Shown piece after piece: positions 35,887 to 44,803 of a stretch of DNA of 64,000 nt. Origin of the DNA: Halomarina pelagica (GTDB lineage: Archaea > Halobacteriota > Halobacteria > Halobacteriales > Haloarculaceae); the NCBI RefSeq assembly GCF_024228315.1, contig NZ_CP100454.1, positions 2,294,001 to 2,358,000 of the forward strand, written 5' to 3'. The first letter of the stretch is position 1. Each line of letters starts with the position of its first letter. The notes under the pieces are model-generated. The model saw only the letters and a list, made by a program, of their open reading frames with translations, ran no database searches and was not told the origin of the DNA. The position numbers and the translations under genes were made by a program.

Positions 35887-37791
35887 ATGTCCCGGTTCCC
35901 GTTCGGCCTCCTCGATCGCGGGTCGCCACCCGCCTGCGCCTGCCGCCCGCGCGCGGACGGCGACCGCCTCGTCGTCGACGCGACCGACTGCGACGGCGGC
36001 GGCGTCGTGGAGCGCAGCCCCGACTGCCGCGAGACGGTCGTCGACGCGCTCGCCCGTCGCGACGCCGAGGTCGTGCTCGTCCGCGCCGCGGGCGTCGAGC
36101 GGTCCTACGAGGGGGACGCGGCGGCGTTCCTCGTCGCCGCGGGTCGGTTCGTCGAGGCGGCCGCCCACCGCGACGAGACGCTCGCGGCGCGCGCCCGCCG
36201 CGATCCGCTCCTCGCCGCCAGACAGGCGACCGGCCGCGCGGGGGCGCTCGCCCGCATCGCCGCGGAGACGGGGCTCGCGGAGGGCGCGGCCCGGGCCGAG
36301 GGGTACGAGGACGCTCTCCGCCCGCGCGTCGGGCCGACGGTCGCCCGCGCTCGAATCGCCGTCCGTCCGCCGTCGGACGCGCGCCTCGTCGAGCGGACTG
36401 ACCTCGACACGGGCGCGGTCGTCCGGGTGTACGAGCGCCCGGGGGACGAACTCCGGCTCTACCACCTCGTTCCGATCGAGCACACGTTCGACGATGCCGC
36501 GCTCGCCGCGCTCGCCGCCGCCTACGAGCGGTTGGCGGAGGGGGACGCGACCGGCGACCGCGCCGCGGGGCGCGCCGTCCGGGCGGTCGCGGACGCGAGC
36601 GGGGACACGGACGTGCCCGTCGAGCGCCTCGTCGCGGTGCTCGAGAAGCACACCGCCGGCGCGGGCGTGCTCGACGACCTCTTCGCCGACCCCGGCTGCT
36701 CCGACGTGTTCGTGACGGCCCCCGCCGACGCCGCCCCCCTGCGCGTCCGCCGGGGCGACGAGACGCTCCGGACGAACGTCCGGCTGACAGAGCGCGGCGT
36801 CGAGACGCTCGCCTCGCGCTTCCGGCGGACGAGCGGCCGGGCGTTCTCGCGGGCGAGTCCGACCCTGGACGCGGCGACGACGGCGGGCGGTCGCCGCGTC
36901 CGCGTCGCCGGCGTCACCGATCCCGCGAGCGACGGCGTCGGGTTCGCCTTCCGCGCCCACGACGTCGAGGCGTGGACGCTCCCGGCGCTCGCGGCGAACG
37001 GCACGCTCCCCGCGGACGCGGCGGCGCTCTGCTCGCTCGCCGTCGAGCGCGACGCCGCCTGCCTCGTCACCGGCGGTCGTGCGTCGGGGAAGACGACGCT
37101 CCTCTCCGCGCTCTGCTGGGAACTCCCTGCCGCCGTCCGCGTCGTCGCGATTGAGGACACGCCCGAACTCCCCGTCGCCGCCCTGCGCGAGCGCGGGCGG
37201 GACGTCCAGCGCCTCCGCGCCGACGCGGACGCGGACGGATTCTCCCCCGAGGAGGCGGTCAGAACCGCGCTTCGGCTGGGAGACGGCGCGCTCGTCGTCG
37301 GCGAGGTACGCGGCGCGGAGGCGGGCGCACTGTTCGAGGCGATGCGCGTCGGCGCGAACGACAGCGCCGTCCTCGGCACGATCCACGGCGACGGCGGGGC
37401 GAGCGTCCGCGAGCGCCTCGTCTCCGACCTCGGCGTCCCCGAACGCGCCCTGGGGGCGACCGACCTCCTCGTCACCTGTGCGCTGACGCCGAGGGGTCGT
37501 CGCGTCGCGTCGGTCGAGGAGGTCCACGCCGTCGAGTCGGGGGTCGGATTCGCGCCGCTGTTCGAACGCGACGGCGACGGACTCGCCGCCACGGGTCGCC
37601 TGGAGCGCGGCGAGAGCCGCCTGCTCGCCGGACTCGCCCGCCCCGGCGAGTCGTACGCCGATCTCCGAGCGGCCCTCGACGCGCGGAAAGCGTGGTTCGA
37701 CGAACTGGTCGCCGCCGACCTGACCGACGCCGCGTCCGTCGTGAGCGAGCACGCCCGCCGTCGCGGACGGGACCGACCGGGTGACCGATGA
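35887..37791 (+). CDS. VirB11/PilT-type secretion ATPase of a pilus-like system
   Basis: The 634-aa cytoplasmic ATPase powers type IV pilus-like assembly. The N-terminal 250 residues are family-specific and Arg/Ala-rich. From about 260 come a LFADPGCSDVFV-type N2 domain, Walker A around 396-403 (GGRASGKT, Lys 402), an Asp-box region IEDTPELPV, Walker B GALVVGEVRG, and a His box GTIHGDGG. A TATA-like AGGTTTATG lies near 35855, so it may also have its own promoter. Its stop overlaps the next start (ATGA). Confidence 0.88.
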   Translation: MSRFPFGLLDRGSPPACACRPRADGDRLVVDATDCDGGGVVERSPDCRETVVDALARRDAEVVLVRAAGVERSYEGDAAAFLVAAGRFVEAAAHRDETLAARARRDPLLAARQATGRAGALARIAAETGLAEGAARAEGYEDALRPRVGPTVARARIAVRPPSDARLVERTDLDTGAVVRVYERPGDELRLYHLVPIEHTFDDAALAALAAAYERLAEGDATGDRAAGRAVRAVADASGDTDVPVERLVAVLEKHTAGAGVLDDLFADPGCSDVFVTAPADAAPLRVRRGDETLRTNVRLTERGVETLASRFRRTSGRAFSRASPTLDAATTAGGRRVRVAGVTDPASDGVGFAFRAHDVEAWTLPALAANGTLPADAAALCSLAVERDAACLVTGGRASGKTTLLSALCWELPAAVRVVAIEDTPELPVAALRERGRDVQRLRADADADGFSPEEAVRTALRLGDGALVVGEVRGAEAGALFEAMRVGANDSAVLGTIHGDGGASVRERLVSDLGVPERALGATDLLVTCALTPRGRRVASVEEVHAVESGVGFAPLFERDGDGLAATGRLERGESRLLAGLARPGESYADLRAALDARKAWFDELVAADLTDAASVVSEHARRRGRDRPGDR

Positions 37792-39545
37792 CGCCGCGCC
37801 GAACGCGTCCGCGCGACGGTGGCAGAGGGGATCGGCCGACGATCCGCCGCTTTGCCCGCGGCGCGCCGCCGTCCCTCGCCGGCGTCCCGCGGGATCGCTA
37901 CGAGCGCGCACTCCGGTTCCTCTCACCAACCCTTTCCGTGGAGACCGTCGCCGCCGCGAGCGTCGTCGCGGCGCTCGCGGCCGCCCTCGGTGTCGTCGTG
38001 GTGGGGCTCGCCGTCGCGCCCGGCCTCGGTACGGCCCTCGTCCCCGCGGCGGTCGCGATGGGGTTCCTCGTCGCGGTCGCCGCGTGCCGACTCCCCCCCT
38101 GGGCCGCCCGCGTCCGTCGCACGGCGGCGCTCGGGGCCGCGCCCGACCTCGTCAGCCGCGCCGTGCTGCGGATGCGCCTGACGCCGACCCCCGAGACGGC
38201 CGCGGCGTTCGCCGCCCGAACCGGGCGCGGCCCGCTCGCCGACAGCCTCCGCCGCCACGTCGAGCGGGCCGCCGGGACGCCCGCCTCGGGGCTCGGGTCG
38301 TTCGGGGAGCGGTGGCGGGAGGCGTACCCGGCGCTACGCCGCGCCGCGCTCCTCGTCGAGGCGGCGGGGGCCGCGCCCGCCGGGGAGCGCGAGCGGACGC
38401 TCGACCGGGCCGCCCGTGCCGTCCTCGACGGGACCCGCGAGCGGATGACCGAGGCGACCGCGGACCTCTCCGGCCCCGTCTCCGTGATCTACGCGTTCGG
38501 TGTCTTCCTCCCGCTCGCGCTGGTCGCCGTCCTCCCCGCCGGCCGCGCCGCGGGCGTTCGCGTGACGCTCCCGCTGGTCGTCGCCCTGTACGACGCGCTC
38601 CTCCCCGCGCTGTTGCTCGCCGCCGCCGTCGGCGTGCTCGCGCGCCGCCCGGTCACGTTTCCCGCCCCCACGATCTCGCGGACGCACCCCGACGTTCCCG
38701 ATCGACGGCGGGGTGCGACGGTCGCGCTCGGGGCCGGCATCGCGGCGGGCGGTGCCGCCGGCGCGTTCGTCGTCCTGACTCTCCCCGGCTGGACGCTCCC
38801 GCTCGCCGTCGCCGGGGTCGGCGTCGGCGCTGCTCTCCTCGCGTGGTACCGACCGGTGGTCGCCGTCCGCCGGCGGGTTCGGGCCATCGAGGACGGCCTG
38901 GCCGACGCGCTCTACCTCGTCGGCCGGCGCGTCGAGGAGGGGCGGTCCGTCGAGCGGAGCGTCGAACTCGCGGCCGACGAGGTGACGGGCGAGATGGGTG
39001 CCGTTCTGGAGGCGGCCGCCGCGCGACAGCGACGGCTCCGAGTCGGCGTCGGCGAGGCGTTCCTCGGCGAGCACGGCGCGCTCGCGGCCGTCCCCAGCCC
39101 CCGCGTGCGGAGCACCGCCGACCTGCTCGCGATCGCCGCGCGCGAGGGTCGCCCGGCTGGGGCGGCCGTCGTCGCGATGGCGGACCACGTCGAGGAACTC
39201 CTGTCCGTCGAGCGGCGGTCGCGCCGCGACCTGAAGCGGGTGACGACCACGCTCTCGAACACCGCGGCGGCGTTCGGGCCGCTGGTCGCGGGGGTCACGG
39301 TCGCGCTCGCCGACGCGATCGGCGGCCGCTCGCTCGCGGGCGACTCCGTACCCCTCCCGACGGGCGGCCTCGGCCTCGCCGTCGGGGCGTACGTCCTCCT
39401 GCTCGCCGCGCTCCTGACCGCCCTCGCTGCGGGTCTCGACCGCGGGTTCGACCGCGCCGTCGTCGGCTACCGCGTCGGCGCGGCGCTCCCCGCGGCCACG
39501 GCGGTCTACCTCGTCGCGTTCGCGGGAGCGCGACTGCTCGCGTAG
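37788..39545 (+). CDS. TadC/GspF-like membrane platform protein
   Basis: The 585-aa integral membrane protein has two T2SSF-like halves, each with a cytoplasmic helical part and hydrophobic segments (about residues 50-95, 220-290, 320-360 and 500-580). The second domain includes LADALYLVGRRVEEGRSVERSVELAADEV, typical of the archaeal pilus/archaellum platform (PilC/FlaJ/TadC group). The 4-bp overlap with the ATPase gene marks the core ATPase-platform pair. Function: inner platform that couples ATPase motion to pilin extrusion. Confidence 0.87.
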   Translation: MTPRRTRPRDGGRGDRPTIRRFARGAPPSLAGVPRDRYERALRFLSPTLSVETVAAASVVAALAAALGVVVVGLAVAPGLGTALVPAAVAMGFLVAVAACRLPPWAARVRRTAALGAAPDLVSRAVLRMRLTPTPETAAAFAARTGRGPLADSLRRHVERAAGTPASGLGSFGERWREAYPALRRAALLVEAAGAAPAGERERTLDRAARAVLDGTRERMTEATADLSGPVSVIYAFGVFLPLALVAVLPAGRAAGVRVTLPLVVALYDALLPALLLAAAVGVLARRPVTFPAPTISRTHPDVPDRRRGATVALGAGIAAGGAAGAFVVLTLPGWTLPLAVAGVGVGAALLAWYRPVVAVRRRVRAIEDGLADALYLVGRRVEEGRSVERSVELAADEVTGEMGAVLEAAAARQRRLRVGVGEAFLGEHGALAAVPSPRVRSTADLLAIAAREGRPAGAAVVAMADHVEELLSVERRSRRDLKRVTTTLSNTAAAFGPLVAGVTVALADAIGGRSLAGDSVPLPTGGLGLAVGAYVLLLAALLTALAAGLDRGFDRAVVGYRVGAALPAATAVYLVAFAGARLLA

Positions 39546-39587
39546 CACCGGCGTAAGTTCATATACCGGGAGGGGACCAGCGTCCCC

Positions 39588-40058
39588 ATGTTCGACGTCC
39601 CGCTCGATTCAATCGCCGCGTGGGTCGGCCTCGCGTTCGTCAGCGTCGCCCTCGTCGGCGTGGCGCTCGCCCTCCCGACCGCGACGCCGCCCGACGCGGC
39701 GGCGGCCGCCGACACGATCGACGCGGTCGCCGCGAGCCCGCACGCGGCGGCCGCCGACTACCCCCTCCACGGGGCGACTGTCCGTCTCGACCCCCGACGC
39801 CTCACGCTCACCCGCGGTGGCGCGAGCGCGCACGCGACGTTCGCCTACGGCCCTGTCACGCCAGTTCGGCCGGGGTCGCGTCTCGGTCTGGTGCTCGCCG
39901 GACGACCGCCGACCGCCGTCTTCAGGTCCCCCGGGGCGCTGGCCCGGGCGACGGCGGCGGCCCGCGAGCGCGCGCCGGTCGTCCGGAGCGCCGCCGACCG
40001 ACTGCTCGTCAGACACGTCCGCTGGAGGGGTGTCGATGTCACGCTCGTCGGCGCGTAG
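39588..40058 (+). CDS. Membrane-anchored accessory protein 1 of the pilus-like system (DUF7283-like)
   Basis: The 156-aa protein has one N-terminal helix (about residues 11-31, AWVGLAFVSVALVGVALALP) followed by an Ala-rich helix and a small globular domain (LTLTRGGASAHATFAYGPVTPV). A TATA-like TTCATATACC (39558-39567) sits about 26 nt upstream, so this gene may start a second transcript. It probably sits on the outside of the membrane, as a pseudopilin or assembly component; this is inference. Confidence 0.68.
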   Translation: MFDVPLDSIAAWVGLAFVSVALVGVALALPTATPPDAAAAADTIDAVAASPHAAAADYPLHGATVRLDPRRLTLTRGGASAHATFAYGPVTPVRPGSRLGLVLAGRPPTAVFRSPGALARATAAARERAPVVRSAADRLLVRHVRWRGVDVTLVGA

Positions 40059-40431
40059 GGCGCAGGTTGAGCCGGTAGCGGCGCTGCTTGCGGTCGTCGT
40101 CCTCTGTCTCGCCGTGAGCCTCTACGCGGGCGTCGTCACCGATTTCGTCGCCACCGACTCGAACGCCGACGGGACGACGGCGATCGCCGCCGACCGGGCG
40201 GTCGCGCTCGTCGCGCCGGCGGGCGTCGCGACGCCCGCCGATCTCCCGGCCGCGGTCGACGCCGCGCCGGCGGGGTACCGGCTCAACGCCACGCTCGACG
40301 CCGGCGGTGAGCGCTGGCATCTCGGCCCGGCCGCCCCACCGACGGCACCGCGCGCGACCCGCCCGGTGAGCGTCCGCCTCGCGCCCGGCCGGGTCGTCCC
40401 CGGAACGCTCGCGGTGGTGGTGTGGTCGTGA
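40036..40431 (+). CDS. Prepilin-like small protein 1 (DUF7285-like)
   Basis: The 131-aa protein starts within the end of the previous gene (23-bp overlap). Its N-terminus reads MSRSSARRA then QVEPVAALLAVVVLCLAVSL, with a charged leader, Ala/Gln junction and hydrophobic helix as in archaeal class III prepilins (cleavage expected between A9 and Q10). A short soluble domain follows. It is a candidate pilin or pseudopilin of this operon. A GTG at 40030 is an alternative start. Confidence 0.68.
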   Translation: MSRSSARRAQVEPVAALLAVVVLCLAVSLYAGVVTDFVATDSNADGTTAIAADRAVALVAPAGVATPADLPAAVDAAPAGYRLNATLDAGGERWHLGPAAPPTAPRATRPVSVRLAPGRVVPGTLAVVVWS

Positions 40432-41261
40432 GCGCGCGCGGCCAGAGCACGGTCGTGGACGTCGCGCTCGCGCTCGTCGTCGTCTCCGCCGCGGTCGGCC
40501 TCCTCACGGTCCCGTCGCCCGCTCCGACGGCAGACGGGACGGCCGACGAGACCATCGCGGCGCTCCAGACGACCACCGTGACCGTCACCACCGAGGACGG
40601 AGATCGGACGCTCCACGGGACGCCCGCGCAGCTGCTCGCCCGCGCGACGCTCGACCGGGTTCGGTTCGACGGGACCGCGATCGGCCGCACCGACTCGGCC
40701 GACCGTCGCACCGTCGAGAGAGCCGTCGCCCGAGTCACCCGCCACCGCGCGGCGCGCGCGCAGGTGATCGCCCGGTGGGAGCCGTACCCCGGCGCGTCCG
40801 TCGCCGGCCGGGTCGCCGTCGGTGGGACGCCTCCCGCCTCGGCGACCGTCGACGCGGCGGTGACCACGCTCCCGGCACCGCTCCCCCTCGGCGCGGTCCC
40901 CCCGACGCGCGCGGCGGCCGGGTACGACGCCCTCGGGAGCGCGGCGGCGGAGTCGGTCGTCGCCGCCGTCGCGCCGCCGTCGCTGTGCCGACGCGCCCGT
41001 TTCGACGCTCGCGCCCGAACTCGACTCGTCCGGCGGTACCGCCGGCTCGATCGGGCGCTCGGCGGGCGGACCGTCGCTCCCCCGGCGGAGGCGGGACGTC
41101 TCGCGTCGACGGACCTGACCGCGACACGCGAGCGTCTCCGACGGGCGCTCGCGGCGCGGTTCGCGGACGACCTCCGGGAGCGGTTCGCGTCGCCCGACCG
41201 CGCGGCGCGATCGATGGCGGCCGGGGAGGTTCAGATCGTGGTTCGGACGTGGTCGCCGTGA
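40428..41261 (+). CDS. Prepilin-like protein 2 (DUF7284-like)
   Basis: The 277-aa protein starts MSARG then QSTVVDVALALVVVSAAVGL, a textbook prepilin-like N-terminus with Gly/Gln junction and hydrophobic helix. A larger soluble Thr/Arg/Ala-rich domain follows. The GTG at 40428 overlaps the upstream stop (GTGA). It is a likely substrate of a prepilin peptidase encoded elsewhere in the genome, as none is in this operon. Confidence 0.68.
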   Translation: MSARGQSTVVDVALALVVVSAAVGLLTVPSPAPTADGTADETIAALQTTTVTVTTEDGDRTLHGTPAQLLARATLDRVRFDGTAIGRTDSADRRTVERAVARVTRHRAARAQVIARWEPYPGASVAGRVAVGGTPPASATVDAAVTTLPAPLPLGAVPPTRAAAGYDALGSAAAESVVAAVAPPSLCRRARFDARARTRLVRRYRRLDRALGGRTVAPPAEAGRLASTDLTATRERLRRALAARFADDLRERFASPDRAARSMAAGEVQIVVRTWSP

Positions 41262-44242
41262 GGCTAGCGGACGACCGCCGCGGTCGCGTCCCGTTCGCGC
41301 TCGTGGCCGTCCTCCTGCTCGTCGGGAGCGCGGCCGTCGTCGCTACCGACCGACCGCGTCGCTACGAGACGCCCGCGGTCGACCGGGTCGTGGGGGAGAC
41401 GGTGGCAGCCGCGCAGACGGCGCTCAGGCAGGCCGCCGTCGTCGCCGCGCGCGAGTCGGCCGCGAATCCGGTGGTCGCTCCGGTCGATACGCCCTACGGG
41501 CGGGTCGTCAACGACTCGTCGCCGTTCCGCGACGCCCTCCGGATCCGCGCGTCCCTCCTCGCCCGTTCGTACCTCTCCCGGATCGGGGAGCGACGCGGCG
41601 ACGTCGTCTCCTCGGTCTCCCTCCCGCCCGTTCGGTCGCCCGCCGACCTCCGCGCGGCGAAACGCCGCGTCAGCGTCGAGCGCGCCGGGCCGAACGGGAC
41701 GGCCCTCCGAGTCCGGTTCCGGGGCGTGACGGTGCGGGCGAAGCGCGACGGCCGGGTGATCGCGGAGCGGCGCGTCTCGCCCGTCGTCACCGTCGCCTCG
41801 CCCGCGCTCGCGCTCCACGATCGGGTGGCGGCGTTCGAGCGGGCGCTGAACGCGGGACCGCTCGACGGCGGGCTCGGCCGGCGGCTCGCGATCCAGCTGT
41901 ACGCGCTGGCCTGGGCGCGCGGCTACGCCCAGTACGCGGGCGCGCCCGTCGAGAACGTCGTCGCTAACCGCCACGTCGAGGTGGCGACGAACGCGGGGGC
42001 GCTCGCCGTCCAGCGGGAGACCCTCGGCGCGACCGCGTCCGGCGGTGAGCGCGCCGTCCTCGGCGCGGCGGCGCGGGTGGCGGCGACCGACCTCCTCGCC
42101 GCGAGCGGCGTCGACGCGCGCTGGACCGACGCCGTGGTGGCCGCCGTCCGGGGGGCGTCTTCGTCCACCGGGGCTCACCGGCCGGTTCGGAGCGACGGTC
42201 ACGAGGGGCCGGAGCCGGTGTCCGTTCGGGTGAACCACACCGCGGACCGGGCGCTCGTGGACGTGCTCGGAACGCGCGAGGCGTCGAGGCTCTCGACCGC
42301 CGTCGATCGCGGGTACTCGGTCGACGCGCGGCTGTTCGTCCGCGCGAGGCGAACCGGCGGTTCGACGACGGGGGCGACGGGGGCGACGGGAACGACGGCG
42401 ATCGATCCTGGCGGCAACTGGACGCTGGTCGACCGTCGCCGGAGAACGAGCCGTCGCGTCCTCCCCGGCGGCGGTTCCGCCCCGGTCCGCGTCCCGACGG
42501 GCTGGCGGGCGTTCGAGCGGTACGACCGCCGGGTGGTCGTGACGCACACGACCGTCTCCCGCTGGCGGCGCGGGGCAGCGCGGCGCGTGACGCGCCGCAC
42601 CCGGACCGAGCGCCACGCCGTCTCGATCGCGCTGGCCGGGCGGCACTCCCCCGACTCCCGCGCGCCCCGGGTCGGCGTCGCCGGCGTCTACGAGCGCGGC
42701 GGGCCGCTCGACGGGCCGAACCTCGCCGGCGTTCCCGCCGCGGCCCGCCGCCGTCTCGTCGCCTCGCGCGGCGGTCCCGACGCGCTCGCCCGCCGGGCCG
42801 TGCGCGGTACGCTCGACCGCGAACCGGTCCGACTCGCTGGCGCGCGCCCCGACGGTCTCCGGGCGTGGCTCCGACGCGACCTGGTCGCGCTCCACCGGCG
42901 CGTCCGGTCGACGGCCGTCGCGCTCCCCCGCGGGGCGGTCGCGACCTACGGGGTGAATCCGTCCACCCGCCTCGCGGCGCGCCTCCGTGTGCGGCGCGCC
43001 GAACTGCTGGACGCGCCGACCCGGTACGCGGGGGTCGCCGACAAGGTGCGCGTCGCCGTCCGCCGGGCGTACCTCGATCGGGTCCTCGCCCGCCTCGACG
43101 AGCGCGCGGCGGCGCGCGACCGAACCCGTGGCAACCTGAACGAGGCGCTCGACGGGACGGGCATCGGGTCGCTCGACCGCCTCCGCGCCGTGCGAGCCGT
43201 CGGAGGCGGCCCGTCCCCGGTCGAGCGTCCGCCGCCGGATCGAGGGCTCGGCGGCCCGCTCGCGCTGGCGGTCGAGACCGAGCCGGCGTACCTGCGCCTC
43301 GATCCGGTGGCCCGCGAGCGTCTCGGCGTCGCCGGGCGCGGGACGGTGACGCCGCTCGACGCGCGCAACACGAACCTGTTCACACTCCCGTACGGCGACG
43401 CGGCCGACGCCGTGACGCGCGGTCTCCTCGGCTCGGAGCGCGTCTCGCTTCGCACCGCCGCGCTGATCCTCCGCGCCGAGCGACGGGCGACCGGCGGTCG
43501 TGGGGATCGGGACCTCCGGCGGGCGGTGTCGGCGTCGACCGACCGCGTCCGCGACCGGATGGCGACCGTCCTCGCGGCGGCCGGGGTCGGGGTGACCGAC
43601 GAGACGCCCGGGGCGGTCGTCGACCGGGGACTGTCGCGCTGGCGGACGCCCGCCGGTCGCGCGCTCGCCGTGACGAACGGCTCGGCGATCCGAGCCGTCG
43701 TCGCCGTGACGCCGGGCGTCTCCGACGCGGAGCGCGCGGCGCTCGCCGCCCGCCTCGAGGTCGCAGTCTCGGAGACGCTCGCCTCGCCGTCCGCCCGGCC
43801 GCCGGAGACGGCGGTCGCCGGATCGGTGGGCGTCGTCAGGGCCGCCGTCCGCGAAGGGGCGACGCGGGCGGCGGAGTACGGCGTCAACCGGACGCTCTCG
43901 CGGTTCAACCGCACGTTCGATGCGATCTTCGTCGGCCTGCCCGTCGCGCCCGTCCCCGGCTACTGGTACGCCACGCTCAACGTCTGGGACGTCCACGCTC
44001 GCGGTACCTACGAGCGGCTGGTGGTGCGCTCCCGTCGCGGCGCGAGCGGCGTCGCGTACGTCCGCGACGGGGGCCTCGTCCGACTCGACGTCGACGGTGA
44101 CGGCGCACGCGAGCGCCTCGGCCGGGCCGAACGGGTGGCCTTCGAGACGCGCGTTCCCGTGGCGGTCGTCGTCCCGCCCGGCCGTCGCGGCGTCGGCGAC
44201 CTGGACGGCGACGCCGACGAGCGCTCGCCGGGGTACGGGTGA
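41258..44242 (+). CDS. Giant N-terminally anchored surface protein of the pilus-like system (DUF7286-like)
   Basis: The 994-aa protein starts MRLADDRRG then RVPFALVAVLLLVGSAAVVA, again a basic leader, Gly and hydrophobic helix, though Arg replaces Gln at the junction. The remaining 960 residues are extracellular-type, Arg/Ala/Thr-rich, with helices (GETVAAAQTALRQAAVVAARE) and a C-terminal domain ending in GYWYATLNVWDVHARGTYE and LVRLDVDGDGARERLG. GTG 41258 overlaps the preceding stop (GTGA). It may be a tip adhesin or a very large pseudopilin. Confidence 0.7.
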   Translation: MRLADDRRGRVPFALVAVLLLVGSAAVVATDRPRRYETPAVDRVVGETVAAAQTALRQAAVVAARESAANPVVAPVDTPYGRVVNDSSPFRDALRIRASLLARSYLSRIGERRGDVVSSVSLPPVRSPADLRAAKRRVSVERAGPNGTALRVRFRGVTVRAKRDGRVIAERRVSPVVTVASPALALHDRVAAFERALNAGPLDGGLGRRLAIQLYALAWARGYAQYAGAPVENVVANRHVEVATNAGALAVQRETLGATASGGERAVLGAAARVAATDLLAASGVDARWTDAVVAAVRGASSSTGAHRPVRSDGHEGPEPVSVRVNHTADRALVDVLGTREASRLSTAVDRGYSVDARLFVRARRTGGSTTGATGATGTTAIDPGGNWTLVDRRRRTSRRVLPGGGSAPVRVPTGWRAFERYDRRVVVTHTTVSRWRRGAARRVTRRTRTERHAVSIALAGRHSPDSRAPRVGVAGVYERGGPLDGPNLAGVPAAARRRLVASRGGPDALARRAVRGTLDREPVRLAGARPDGLRAWLRRDLVALHRRVRSTAVALPRGAVATYGVNPSTRLAARLRVRRAELLDAPTRYAGVADKVRVAVRRAYLDRVLARLDERAAARDRTRGNLNEALDGTGIGSLDRLRAVRAVGGGPSPVERPPPDRGLGGPLALAVETEPAYLRLDPVARERLGVAGRGTVTPLDARNTNLFTLPYGDAADAVTRGLLGSERVSLRTAALILRAERRATGGRGDRDLRRAVSASTDRVRDRMATVLAAAGVGVTDETPGAVVDRGLSRWRTPAGRALAVTNGSAIRAVVAVTPGVSDAERAALAARLEVAVSETLASPSARPPETAVAGSVGVVRAAVREGATRAAEYGVNRTLSRFNRTFDAIFVGLPVAPVPGYWYATLNVWDVHARGTYERLVVRSRRGASGVAYVRDGGLVRLDVDGDGARERLGRAERVAFETRVPVAVVVPPGRRGVGDLDGDADERSPGYG

Positions 44243-44292
44243 GCGGACGCGCGGACGTGAACGCACTTATGCCGCGCCGGCGAAGGGGGAGC

Positions 44293-44721
44293 ATGCTCCA
44301 GAACGTCGCTGACGACCCCGGTGCGCTCACGCCGGAGGAGTTGCGCGCCCGCTACGACGACAGCCTTCGAGAGACCGTCGAGGCGGTCGGCGCGGCCGAG
44401 ATCGCGCGGGAGGCGGGCGTCCCCCGCGAGGCGGTCGACGCGCTCGCCGCGGGGGAATCGCCCGACCTCACGCTGGAGGAGGCGGCGGCCATCCTCGCCG
44501 TCCCGGCGGACGCGCCCGACGCCGACGCCATCCGCGTGGAGGTGCTCGACGACCTCATGATGGGGATGTCGATCGCCGTCCTCGACGTCGAGACGCTGGA
44601 GAGCGAACTCGACGGGAAGCTTGAGGCCAAGGAGATCCAGCAGAAGATCGAGGGGCGCTTCCCGATGACGCTCTCGGAACTCGCGCTGCTCCAGCAGGCC
44701 ATCGAGGGGCGCAAGCCGTGA
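44293..44721 (+). CDS. DUF5791-like small soluble protein
   Basis: The 142-aa protein begins MLQNVADDPGALTPEEL and has a HTH-like helical pair (EIAREAGVPREAVDALAAGES) and a C-terminal EGRFPMTLSELALLQQAIEGRKP. I associate it with DUF5791. ATG 44293 is preferred over 44239 because an AT-rich CACTTATG box near 44264 lies about 27 nt before it. Its function is unknown. It follows the pilus-like operon by 50 bp. Confidence 0.75.
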   Translation: MLQNVADDPGALTPEELRARYDDSLRETVEAVGAAEIAREAGVPREAVDALAAGESPDLTLEEAAAILAVPADAPDADAIRVEVLDDLMMGMSIAVLDVETLESELDGKLEAKEIQQKIEGRFPMTLSELALLQQAIEGRKP

Positions 44722-44750
44722 GCGCCCTGGTCTCCCTCGATGCCGGCGTT

Positions 44751-44803
44751 CGGCCGCGCCGAGACGCGGCCGGGGGTCACCGGTGAGAATCGCCGTCCTC
44801 GGC
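44751..44803 (+). repeat. Hairpin/start-codon cassette, copy A
   Basis: Positions 44751-44789 are identical over 39 nt to 54786-54824. After two mismatches a further 12 nt match. The block begins with a perfect 8-bp inverted repeat (CGGCCGCG / CGCGGCCG, 6-nt loop) and ends in the GTGAGAA that starts the following gene. A third partial copy is at 54733-54768. Confidence 0.7.

Noticed and set aside
41264-44266. A 1000-aa minus-strand frame opposite the 994-aa surface protein
   Set aside because: Same reason: Arg/Asp-rich composition without domains. The plus-strand frame fits the operon overlaps and has a signal-like N-terminus.
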